DNA from: Onishia taeanensis
Lineage (GTDB): Bacteria; Pseudomonadota; Gammaproteobacteria; Pseudomonadales; Halomonadaceae
Direction: 5' to 3'
DNA: 64,000 bases
Assembly (NCBI RefSeq): GCF_900100755.1
Contig: NZ_FNCI01000004.1
Location: 188,089 to 252,088 of the forward strand
The notes beneath the pieces were generated by a model. The model searched no databases and was not told the DNA's origin. It worked only from the letters and a program-made list of their open reading frames with translations. The number at the start of each line of letters is the position of its first letter. Positions within the stretch are counted from its first letter, which is position 1. The position numbers were made by a program, and so were the translations under genes. Shown piece by piece: positions 16,901 to 23,734 of the stretch.

Positions 16901-18396
16901 GTGCCAACCCAATTGATGGTACACCACCATATACAGGGCTTCTCGAGCAAGGAGCGGTTAGCCTTGTCGGCTTTGAACCACAACGAGAAGCTCTCAAAAA
17001 ACTTGAAATGCGCAAGGGTCCCCACGAAACATATCTTCCTTACGTGGTCGGAGATGGAGCGGAAGCCAGCCTGTACCTGTGTAAAGCACCTGGCATGACA
17101 TCGACTCTCAAACCCAACAAAGCAGTACTAGATCACTTCCACGGCTACCCTGTATGGGGCACAGTGGAGAAAATCGAGCGGGTTGATACAAAGCGTCTCG
17201 ACGACTTAGAAGAGGTAGGGGATATTGACTGGCTAAAAATCGATATCCAAGGCGGCGAGCTTACCGTATTTAAAAATGCGAAAAACAAGCTATCTAACAC
17301 TCTCGTCATACAAACCGAGGTCAACTTCATACGGCTTTATGAAAATCAGCCGCTTTTTGCTGAGGTCGACCAATGGATGCGAGAGCAAGGTTTCATGCTC
17401 CACGCTCTACTTGAGCAGCGCAAGAGGCTATTTGCCCCCTTGGTCATCAATCGCCAGGTTCACAATGGCATCAACCAACTGACAACAGCGGATGCTGTAT
17501 ACATTCGAGACATCAACCAACTCGAAAGTATTAGCGATGATGAAAAAAAGAAAATGGCTCTTATTCTCCATGCAGCATACGGAAGCTATGACCTGGCCTA
17601 TCGCATCTTGCAGGACTGCAAAAACATAGACATGGAGTCTTATGTAAAAAACATAAAATCAGACATCAACATCAACATTGGAAAAGAAAAGAAAATAGAG
17701 AAAAACGTATTCGTGGTGGGATGTGGACACACTGGCACCACCCTAATGGCTAGCATCTTGGGTGCCCATTCCGCAATTCACACCGTAATGAGAGAAACCA
17801 ACTGGTTTCTTTCGAATGGCGAAAGCTTTCCTTCCGAGTACAATAATGAAGCACTACATGCCGAAGCACAGGGAAAAACAATACTATGCGAAAAAACCCC
17901 TCGGCACCTATATAAAATAGAGGAGATGAGAAAAAAACTCCCTCAATCAAAATTCATCATCATGGTTCGAGATGTTAAAGATGTCGTATTTTCACTCAAG
18001 AACCGCTCAGGCGATTTTTCCTCTTCCTTGAGAAGGTGGATAGATGACAATAGAAAGGCCATGACACACCTTAACGATGAAGACACTCTCCTAGTCTATT
18101 ACGAGGATATAGTGGCTTCTCCTCAGGAGACTTTGAAGAAAGTTTGCAGCTTCATTGGAGTCCCATTTGAAACTACTATGCTAGATTTCAGCGAGTCCAA
18201 TAAGACCTGGTTCGGCGTTACGCCAAAAGAGACGGATGGCAAAGGCGAGAGGAACCACCTCCAGCGCCGAGCTTGGCAAATGACACAGCCATTACAAGAT
18301 CGAAGAGGCATCTGGAGAGGAGAACTCTCAGATGAAGAAGTCTCGATCATCAATCATGAGACAGATGACATCATGAGGTGCTTGGGGTACTCATAA
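13930..18396 (+). CDS. Multidomain flagellin-modification candidate: TPR, OGT-like glycosyltransferase, two FkbM-like domains, sulfotransferase-like domain
   Basis: A 1488-residue protein beside flagellin. A basic N-terminus is followed by TPR repeats (about 30-215). Residues 248-606 are an O-GlcNAc-transferase/SPINDLY-like catalytic region (LRIGLFSDGFRRHPVGYM; DPWPYSGGLTTCEALYMGVPV; FAGRHSATHLVNAGLPEL). Residues 645-905 resemble an FkbM methyltransferase but lack a clear SAM motif. Residues 977-1235 are a better FkbM domain (VVDIGANPIDG, VGFEPQ, WLKIDIQGGE). Residues 1259-1488 resemble a PAPS-dependent sulfotransferase (GCGHTGTTLMAS loop, IIMVRDVKDVVFSLKNR). There is no signal peptide, so it acts in the cytoplasm. 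AGGAA precedes the ATG. The gene is visibly A/T-richer than its neighbours, which suggests acquisition. That it modifies flagellin is inferred from position and domains. Confidence 0.85.
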   Translation: MSKRNRQKDSTTRRPSGKKNAHDKKHAALLKKAQKLTDAGDHRRACELLEDVIENEPRHPEAHALLGRAMHRLGKLESAYDHLQLAVDNDPTYAYAHNYLAYLYRYSDRKQLSLEHAKKACKSSDKNADYHVTLGNAYGALHYYKEAQSAYEKALLIDNKSFSAANNLANILKSSGDLEKSLKYYDLAQSIKPDAYFVFSNRITTLHYIPNYPYDAIANECKRWNTLFAPATTPERPKTDTSEPTRTLRIGLFSDGFRRHPVGYMSLNVMKHLSKSSFELIYYSSNNDEDGITKGFKSTATKWQPIQHLNDQDFYRQIVDDKIDILIDMTGHNAGNRMLTVSMEPAPVIVKWIGGLINTTGVRAIDYLISDAIETPEGVDQNYTENLIRLPDDYICYTPPQHAPDIGVLPATQSGVITFGCFNNPEKINEDLVREWAKLLHQIPNSRIYLKGMQFESPAKCQQIETAFSNNDIPVDRLTIEGPSGHRELLDCYNKVDIALDPWPYSGGLTTCEALYMGVPVITLPGPTFAGRHSATHLVNAGLPELVTNSWEEYRQRAEELSSDLDSLSTIRENLRDILRQSPVCDNPSFTRHFKTMLRAIWQRHCDEKPPAPLTFNKAGEAQFKDEKTPVRIQSADVSEAENDATFQWQFDGKLIAVDNGGQLLHNDVIRQLLQRNALELIAFDPSSIALESSLKQHNGVHYYPNTSLGNGQQGVLHACLDPKLSSTLPPLGNDDQQEATYKDSQVLTRLPLNTIAIDSIEGLPSIDWLVLDELNDATDILDNGTKALKNTLLLHVRVAFQPTHERQPNLGEVQHWASRHGFRFYRLHEPRHRSQIPSRKDLKERQATNLVSADALFIPSQNRLRDLTDSQRLKLAFLLHNAYGIKDLAYSLINQADQAASEKYLAAQDMISGAEFLSGNKQAVTSYDEDKRKVEAQLKNQSQPPQLTDDNKKESSRITKEVHRAPLGEPPQQPHYDWCIDKQIQVVDIGANPIDGTPPYTGLLEQGAVSLVGFEPQREALKKLEMRKGPHETYLPYVVGDGAEASLYLCKAPGMTSTLKPNKAVLDHFHGYPVWGTVEKIERVDTKRLDDLEEVGDIDWLKIDIQGGELTVFKNAKNKLSNTLVIQTEVNFIRLYENQPLFAEVDQWMREQGFMLHALLEQRKRLFAPLVINRQVHNGINQLTTADAVYIRDINQLESISDDEKKKMALILHAAYGSYDLAYRILQDCKNIDMESYVKNIKSDININIGKEKKIEKNVFVVGCGHTGTTLMASILGAHSAIHTVMRETNWFLSNGESFPSEYNNEALHAEAQGKTILCEKTPRHLYKIEEMRKKLPQSKFIIMVRDVKDVVFSLKNRSGDFSSSLRRWIDDNRKAMTHLNDEDTLLVYYEDIVASPQETLKKVCSFIGVPFETTMLDFSESNKTWFGVTPKETDGKGERNHLQRRAWQMTQPLQDRRGIWRGELSDEEVSIINHETDDIMRCLGYS

Positions 18397-18416
18397 ACTT
18401 CTGACATAAAAATTCT

Positions 18417-18449
18417 CGGATGATCTATGAACCCAAGATAGATCATCCG
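18417..18449 (+). terminator. Hairpin terminator after the multidomain transferase gene
   Basis: A 12-bp perfect stem (CGGATGATCTAT with ATAGATCATCCG) around a nine-base loop, 20 bases past the stop. It is followed by an A/T-rich tail that includes TTATTTATCATTTT. The tail is not a pure T run, so this is a probable rather than certain terminator. Confidence 0.65.
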
Positions 18450-18597
18450 AATTATTTATCATTTTCCTGAAAATGAAGCACCCTCCCATAGCTGCAGAGG
18501 CTATAGCCGGGTAACAGTTAACTCCTGATACTGAAAAAGCACAAACATGGGTGAGGCACAAAAAAGTAATCACCCATGCCACCCGCCCCGGAAAACC

Positions 18598-19665
18598 CTA
18601 CAAATGCACAATCACTTCCACGCGCCGGTTAGCCGAGCGCCCTTCTGATGTATCGTTGCTTTCAAGCGGCCGCGTATCACCATAGCCAATCGCTCTTAGC
18701 CGTTTGGCGTCTACCCCGGCCGCCTGCAGCTGACGAAGAATCGCCGTAGCGCGGGCAGCAGACAGCTCCCAATTAGATGGGAAGCGCTCGGTGTCGATGT
18801 CACGACTATCGGTATGGCCTTCCACCGATACAGTGCCGTCGTAGCGCTGGATGATATTCACCAGGCGATTGACGACATCTTCTCCAATCTCGGTCAGGTC
18901 TGCGGCAGCAGATTCAAAAACCAACCGGTCTTGGATACGCAGATTAATGCCTTCGGAAACGCTGGAGACTTCCACGCCCTCCAGACTTGGCAGCACTTTG
19001 GCGTCGGCGAGCTGGGAATCGATGGCTTCGCTAAGGTCTCTCGCGGACGCCACCGCCTCAGGCGATAAGCGAGCCGTATTGGCGGGCGCAGCGGGGGTGA
19101 TGACAACTTTCATATCACCGAGCGCTGCTAGATTGAGGCGCTGATCGAGCATCACCGGAGGCAGAGCGGTAACGGCCGCAACTGCGCTAGAAGGTGGTTG
19201 AAGTGCCAGGGCACCAGACGGATCAATCTGCTTGACCGGAGAGGGCAGGTGTTCTGCCAGAGCCAAGGGCTCGCGAGTAGCGACCTGTCTTCCAGACTGA
19301 GCGGCAGCCATTCCGTCCACCGCATTCTGCTGCCAGGCCTGGATGGCACCGGCTAACATCAGCGCACCCTCGGCCTGGACACGCGGCGCATCATCTGAAA
19401 CGAGCGCAGGCGCTCCGTTGCCGATACCCAGTGCCACCACGATAGCTCCGGGCGATACCTGTTCTGCTAAGGGGCCATCCGGTATCTGCTGGTTTGGCGC
19501 ATCGGCGCTGTTCGCGGCGGCGACCGCTAGTAGCAGGGCAAACAGGGCGACCAGCAGGGTCATGACATCGATGTAGCTGAGCATCCATACACCGCTGGTG
19601 TCCTCGGGCCCGGCGTCGTCGAGAATATCGTGCTTGCCAGTTCGCCCGCGCTTTACCTCACGCAT
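18598..19665 (-). CDS. Second MotB-like stator protein (MotD/PomB class)
   Basis: Membrane-anchored stator subunit of 355 residues. The ion-binding aspartate is Asp33 in LSYIDVMTLLVALFALLLA, inside the only membrane segment. A long Ala/Pro-rich periplasmic linker (about 55-190) leads to an OmpA-like domain (VSVEGHTDSRDIDTERFPSNWELSAARA, then GRSANRRVEVIVHL). Its sequence is clearly different from the MotB at 2.6 kb. It overlaps the upstream MotA-like gene by eight bases, the expected coupling for a stator pair. Whether it conducts H+ or Na+ cannot be decided by eye. Confidence 0.9.
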   Translation of the reverse strand: MREVKRGRTGKHDILDDAGPEDTSGVWMLSYIDVMTLLVALFALLLAVAAANSADAPNQQIPDGPLAEQVSPGAIVVALGIGNGAPALVSDDAPRVQAEGALMLAGAIQAWQQNAVDGMAAAQSGRQVATREPLALAEHLPSPVKQIDPSGALALQPPSSAVAAVTALPPVMLDQRLNLAALGDMKVVITPAAPANTARLSPEAVASARDLSEAIDSQLADAKVLPSLEGVEVSSVSEGINLRIQDRLVFESAAADLTEIGEDVVNRLVNIIQRYDGTVSVEGHTDSRDIDTERFPSNWELSAARATAILRQLQAAGVDAKRLRAIGYGDTRPLESNDTSEGRSANRRVEVIVHL

Positions 19666-20530
19666 TGTGGCGAGCCTTTCTCATCATCTTGGGCAACCGC
19701 CGGCGTGATTTTTCGCTGTTTACCTGAGTACCTGCGGGGCTATCGGATTCTTCACTCAGCTCATCACGAAGCTCGTCGTGATGGTTGGCCATTAACGACT
19801 TGAGCGTCTCTTCAATGAACGACGGCAAACGGCGGCGCGACATTAACGATACGCCTTCGAGGATCATGTTCATGGCGATCAAGCGTTCTTCGGTGCGTCG
19901 CTCGAGCTTCACCGCGATCGGCTTGAAAATGAGGTTTGCCAACACGATGCCGTAAAAGGTCGTCAGCAGTGCTACGGCCATGCGCTCACCGATCACGCCA
20001 ATCTGTGCGGCATCCATCCCCTCCAGCATATTGACCAGCCCGACCAGGGTGCCAATCATGCCGAAGGCCGGCGCATAAAGCGCCATGGTACGAAAGATCT
20101 GAGCTTCGGCTCGCTCGCGGGCTTTTAGGCGGGCAATCCGCCAGCTCAGCAAGTCTATGATTTCTTCTTCCCGGGTATTGTCGATAACCAATTGAATACC
20201 GGTGCGCATGAAAGGGTTGCGTAAGCTGTCCAGCCTTTTCTCGACCCCTCGCACATCGCCTGAAAACCAAAGCTTCGCCAGCCCCACCAGTTCTTGAAGG
20301 TCTTCTTCGACGCGGCTGTTCTCGCGACGAAATACCAGCCCAACCAGGCGAACGACCCGCACCACCTCGCGCAAGGGGTAACTAATGAAAGTGGCGGCCA
20401 GCGTGCCGGTCAGTACGATGGCAAGCCCGGGGAGGTTGATGAAGCTCGCAGGTGTCTGGGCACTCAGCAGTAGCACACTTGCCAGCATCATCAAGCTGGC
20501 CGCAATACCAATCAGTGTGGAGGGGTTCAT
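19658..20530 (-). CDS. Second MotA-like stator protein (MotC/PomA class)
   Basis: A 290-residue MotA/PomA family membrane protein. It starts MNPSTLIGIAASLMMLASVLL, with short loops as in the MotC/PomA class, has the cytoplasmic region around RNPFMRTGIQLVIDN, and carries the APAFGMIGTLVGLVNML segment in the third helix. An in-frame start 20 codons upstream lacks a ribosome site and would add residues not seen in the family, so the internal ATG is preferred. It is followed by its MotB-like partner and lies back to back with flaG. The C-terminal 50 residues are charged and variable. Confidence 0.9.
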   Translation of the reverse strand: MNPSTLIGIAASLMMLASVLLLSAQTPASFINLPGLAIVLTGTLAATFISYPLREVVRVVRLVGLVFRRENSRVEEDLQELVGLAKLWFSGDVRGVEKRLDSLRNPFMRTGIQLVIDNTREEEIIDLLSWRIARLKARERAEAQIFRTMALYAPAFGMIGTLVGLVNMLEGMDAAQIGVIGERMAVALLTTFYGIVLANLIFKPIAVKLERRTEERLIAMNMILEGVSLMSRRRLPSFIEETLKSLMANHHDELRDELSEESDSPAGTQVNSEKSRRRLPKMMRKARHNA

Positions 20531-20628
20531 GATCTGGATATCCGCCTGGGTCGCTGATAAGAAAAAGGGAAAACCGCTGGAGCGATGCAAGGGTCACGTG
20601 CATGACAAGGGAGCTAACAATATCTCCC

Positions 20629-20655
20629 TAAAGTTTTGGCTTCCTCTGTCGATAG
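20629..20655 (+). promoter_or_regulatory. Sigma-28 (FliA) promoter of flaG
   Basis: TAAAGTTT, 11 bases, GTCGATAG: the -35 half is a perfect match and the -10 half matches 6 of 8 bases. It lies 44 bases before the chosen flaG ATG. It also rules out the longer reading frame that would start inside the promoter at 20636. Confidence 0.9.
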
Positions 20656-20698
20656 TGAACTGCAGGGGATCAACGTCTGCACACAGAGGGATATGGCC

Positions 20699-21091
20699 AT
20701 GACGTCACCGATCAATGAAACAGGCGCTCTGAACACGGCACCGGCGCTAAGTGAACTCACTGCTCGCCAACGCATCGACAGCGCTCTCGCGCAGTTATCA
20801 CCAGCCGACGAATCAGCCGTTGATGGCCGTGCCGCACCGACGGCAAGCTCGTCTGCCGCTATCGGCTCGCCCGGTGCAGGCGAACTCGTTGCCCCCATCC
20901 AGCGCATCAATGAGGTCATGCGCAGTTACGGGATCGAGTTTTCACTCGATGAACACCCGTCTCGAGTGGTGACACGAATCGTCGACCGCGTCAGCGGTGA
21001 CGTCATTCGCCAGATCCCATCAGAAGAAGTGCTGCGAATCGCAGAGCAGCTCGACGAGATGCAAGGCCGCCTGATCAGCTTCGAAGCATGA
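20699..21091 (+). CDS. flaG: FlaG family flagellar protein
   Basis: A 130-residue protein with a variable Ala/Ser-rich first half and a conserved C-terminal FlaG domain (IEFSLDEHPSRVVTRIVDRVSGDVIRQIPSEEVLRIAEQLDEMQG). FlaG proteins affect filament length or are filament-associated in several genera, but the mechanism is unclear. The start chosen has AGAGGG eight bases upstream; an ATG two codons earlier is too close to that site. A strong sigma-28 promoter drives it alone, which is consistent with late expression alongside flagellin. Confidence 0.88.
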   Translation: MTSPINETGALNTAPALSELTARQRIDSALAQLSPADESAVDGRAAPTASSSAAIGSPGAGELVAPIQRINEVMRSYGIEFSLDEHPSRVVTRIVDRVSGDVIRQIPSEEVLRIAEQLDEMQGRLISFEA

Positions 21092-21289
21092 GCAGGCTAT
21101 ATAAGCCTCGGGGTTCAGGCCTGGCTTTGGCTTCTGGATACTGAGGCTCTTGTGTACCTCCCGGCTTGCCACGCGATGCAGGTATGGTCAAAGCACTCTC
21201 AAGCCTCTCAGGAAAGCGGTCTACAAGACTCGCATCTGCACCAAAAGTGTAAACCGCGAGTCAGCCCCACCTAATGCCGACAGGCCTTA
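21092..21289. other. Intergenic stretch between flaG and fliE
   Basis: About 200 bases between the convergent ends of flaG and fliE. No coding frame is supported and no strong hairpin with a T run was found. Confidence 0.3.
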
Positions 21290-21619
21290 CTAGACCTGCA
21301 TGTTCATCACGTCCTTGTAGGCGGTAACGAGGCGGTTGCGAACCTGCACGCCCATTTCAAATGCCACACTGGCTTTCTGCATGTCGACCATCACGTCGTT
21401 CAGCGCAACGTCCTTGTCCCCCGACAGGAAGGCGGTGCGCTGGCCGGCCGCCGTTTGCTGCATCTCATTGATGCGCTGTAGCGACGAGCTGAGCTCATCG
21501 GCAAAGCCCCCCTGCCCTACCGACGTGGACACGGACTGCCCCTTGAGCTGCTCGCCGCTGGCCTGAGCGGAAAGGCTCTGCATCTGTTGGAGCGCCGACT
21601 GAATCGAAGGAGAACTCAT
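21290..21619 (-). CDS. fliE: Flagellar hook-basal body protein FliE
   Basis: FliE joins the MS ring to the proximal rod in the periplasm. The 109 residues carry the family C-terminus (VALNDVMVDMQKASVAFEMGVQVRNRLVTAYKDVMNMQV). A longer frame starting at 21679 adds a hydrophobic stretch not seen in FliE; the ATG at 21619 has GAGG eight bases upstream and gives the usual size. It stands alone and points away from fliF, whereas fliE and fliF often share orientation. The 324-base divergent region contains a 15-bp tandem array. Confidence 0.93.
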   Translation of the reverse strand: MSSPSIQSALQQMQSLSAQASGEQLKGQSVSTSVGQGGFADELSSSLQRINEMQQTAAGQRTAFLSGDKDVALNDVMVDMQKASVAFEMGVQVRNRLVTAYKDVMNMQV

Positions 21620-21755
21620 GGGCTTAGCCTCATCGTGGGAGTAATGGGTGAAGCCTAGCAGGAAGATCCCGCATCCCATTCAGCCAATTGGCGACAAAAC
21701 AACAGGCTTTTCTGACCTTTGTCGTTGCCGTTGCTGAGGATAATAGCGTTCATCA

Positions 21756-21845
21756 TAGTACTGACAAAATTGCACTGGCAGACACAGTACTGACGGAAAC
21801 AGTACTGATGAGAAGTAGCACTGCCCGAACTAGTACCGCCCGACT
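21756..21845. repeat. Six-unit 15-bp tandem array between fliE and fliF
   Basis: Six adjacent 15-base units can be aligned without gaps from 21756: the consensus is roughly TAGTACTGACGGAAC, with units 1, 3 and 4 sharing AGTACTGA exactly and units 2, 5 and 6 diverged (GCACTG, AGCACTG, AGTACCG). The core AGTACT is self-complementary. The array ends about 100 bases before the fliF ATG and about 135 bases before the fliE start, in the divergent promoter region. It could be iterated binding sites for a regulator or simply a minisatellite. Confidence 0.7.
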
Positions 21846-21943
21846 CGGGACGGACACCCGCGATGAACGGATGTTGACATGTCTTCTGCCCACACCTTTG
21901 AGCACATCACGACACGCACTGCCGATCGCTGCCGGAGGCTTTC

Positions 21944-23734
21944 ATGAGCAACGGGGCCACGGCCACCGATTCTGCACGCCAGGGCAATACGTCCTCTGCC
22001 AGCGCACAGCGCGGGGCGGCACAGCCAGCTTTCGATCGAATCAAGGATCAGTTGAAGCGCAACCCCATGTTGCCACTGCTGATCGCTCTGGCCGCAGTGA
22101 TTGCGATAGTGATCGCCCTGCTGATGTGGGCCCAGTCACCGGACTACCGAGTGCTCTATAGCAATTTGAGCGAGGCAGACGGCGGGCGCATCATCAACGA
22201 ACTCGACAGTCGCCAGGTGCCCTATCAATTCGCTGCCGGGGGCAGCGCCCTGCTGGTGCCGAGTGACAAAGTCAACATGCTGCGCCTGCAACTGGCCGAG
22301 CAAGGACTTCCCCAAGGGGGCAATGTCGGCCTAGAGATTATGGACGACCAGGCCTTCGGCATCAGCCAATTTGCCGAACAGGTCAACTTCCAGCGCGGGC
22401 TTGAGGGCGAACTGGCAAGCTCAATGGAGGCCCTGGGCCCCGTATCAAAAGCCCGCATCCACTTAGCGATGGCCCAGCCGTCGGTCTTTGTTCGCGAAGA
22501 GAAACCCGCCAAGGCATCGGTCGTTCTGACCCTGCAGCCTGGCAGAGTCCTGGGTGAGGGGCAGATCAACGCCATCACGCACATGGTGTCCAGCAGCGTT
22601 CCGGACCTGGCGTTAGAGAATGTCACCGTTGTCGACCAGAACGGCCGCCTGCTGTCACAGCCGGACGGGGCCAATAGCGGTCTCAACGGCACACAGCTAG
22701 ATTACGTCTCCGAGGTAGAAACCTCTTATCAACGGCGCATAGAAAATATTCTCAAGCCCATCCTGGGTGACCGCAACATCCATGCCCAAGTGACGGCCCA
22801 GGTCGATTTCTCGCGTCGTGAGGAAACGGCTGAGCGCTATGGTCCCAACCAGGACCCCAACCAAGCCGCCGTCAGGAGCGCGCAGGTCAGTGGCACCTAT
22901 TCAGGCGGCAATGACCTCGCTCAAGGGGTCCCAGGCGCACTCACCAACACCCCCCCGGGCGCCGCCGCCTCGCCGGTCGACCAGGCCAACGCGGATGCTG
23001 GTGCTGGAGGTAATGCGGGAGCCAACGACAATGGCGAGAACGATGGTGGTGACCCGCCAAGTCGTTTGAGCCAAGACAACGTCATCAATTACGAAGTTGA
23101 CCGTAACGTTACCCATATCCAGTACCAGCGCGGTGATATCCAGCGCCTGACTGCCGCGGTGGTGGTCAACTACCGCGAAGAGATGAACGACGAAGGCCAG
23201 TTGGAAATGGTTCCGCTGGACGATACTGAGATTGCCCAGATAGAGCGCCTGGTGCGGCAAGCCATCGGGTTCTCGGAAGGCCGCGGTGACGCTATCGAAA
23301 TCGTCAATAGCCCGTTCACAGGCCGCAATGACGACGCCGTGCAGCTGGCGTGGTGGCAGCAGTCCGACATCCAGCAATTGGCCTTCAAGCTGGGGCGTTA
23401 CCTGCTAGTGGGCCTTGCCATCCTACTGCTGTACCTGTTGATTCTGCGCCCGCTGATCAAGCGCTACACAGAGCAGCCAAGCCTGCCTGGCGCCGGCCAG
23501 ATGTCCAGCGCCGGCCAGACCATTAACACCTCGGTCGGCCAGGACGGTGATCAGGGCAATTTCGACGGTGCCGAAGGTGGCGATGAGGGCCCGGCTGAAA
23601 CCTATACAGCGCCCAGACGTCCGCGCAAGTCCGCGACCTATGAGCAAAACCTTCAAGATCTTCGTGAAATGGCACAAGAAGATCCCCGCATGGTCGCGAT
23701 GATCGCACGCAGCTGGATGAACAAAGATGAGTAA
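21944..23734 (+). CDS. fliF: Flagellar MS-ring protein FliF
   Basis: Inner-membrane protein that forms the MS ring on which the rod, rotor and export gate assemble. The 596 residues have two membrane helices (about 43-65 and 484-503) flanking a large periplasmic part with the YVLYSNLSEADGG-type start, the LPQGGNVGLEI segment and LEGELASSMEALGPVSKARIHLAMAQPSVF. A Gly/Asn/Ala-rich low-complexity linker lies near 330-365. The last residues (ENLQDLREMAQEDPRMVAMIARSWM) form the FliG-binding tail. GGAGG precedes the ATG. It leads the fliFGHIJK operon and overlaps fliG by eight bases. Confidence 0.97.
   Translation: MSNGATATDSARQGNTSSASAQRGAAQPAFDRIKDQLKRNPMLPLLIALAAVIAIVIALLMWAQSPDYRVLYSNLSEADGGRIINELDSRQVPYQFAAGGSALLVPSDKVNMLRLQLAEQGLPQGGNVGLEIMDDQAFGISQFAEQVNFQRGLEGELASSMEALGPVSKARIHLAMAQPSVFVREEKPAKASVVLTLQPGRVLGEGQINAITHMVSSSVPDLALENVTVVDQNGRLLSQPDGANSGLNGTQLDYVSEVETSYQRRIENILKPILGDRNIHAQVTAQVDFSRREETAERYGPNQDPNQAAVRSAQVSGTYSGGNDLAQGVPGALTNTPPGAAASPVDQANADAGAGGNAGANDNGENDGGDPPSRLSQDNVINYEVDRNVTHIQYQRGDIQRLTAAVVVNYREEMNDEGQLEMVPLDDTEIAQIERLVRQAIGFSEGRGDAIEIVNSPFTGRNDDAVQLAWWQQSDIQQLAFKLGRYLLVGLAILLLYLLILRPLIKRYTEQPSLPGAGQMSSAGQTINTSVGQDGDQGNFDGAEGGDEGPAETYTAPRRPRKSATYEQNLQDLREMAQEDPRMVAMIARSWMNKDE

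Noticed and set aside
20636-20698. Longer N-terminus for FlaG from an upstream ATG
   Set aside because: The start would lie inside the sigma-28 promoter, before the transcription start.
21688-22161. Plus-strand frame of 157 codons crossing the 15-bp array, with pentapeptide-like repeats
   Set aside because: It overlaps the start of fliF in another frame; the peptide repeats are a by-product of the 15-bp DNA repeat.
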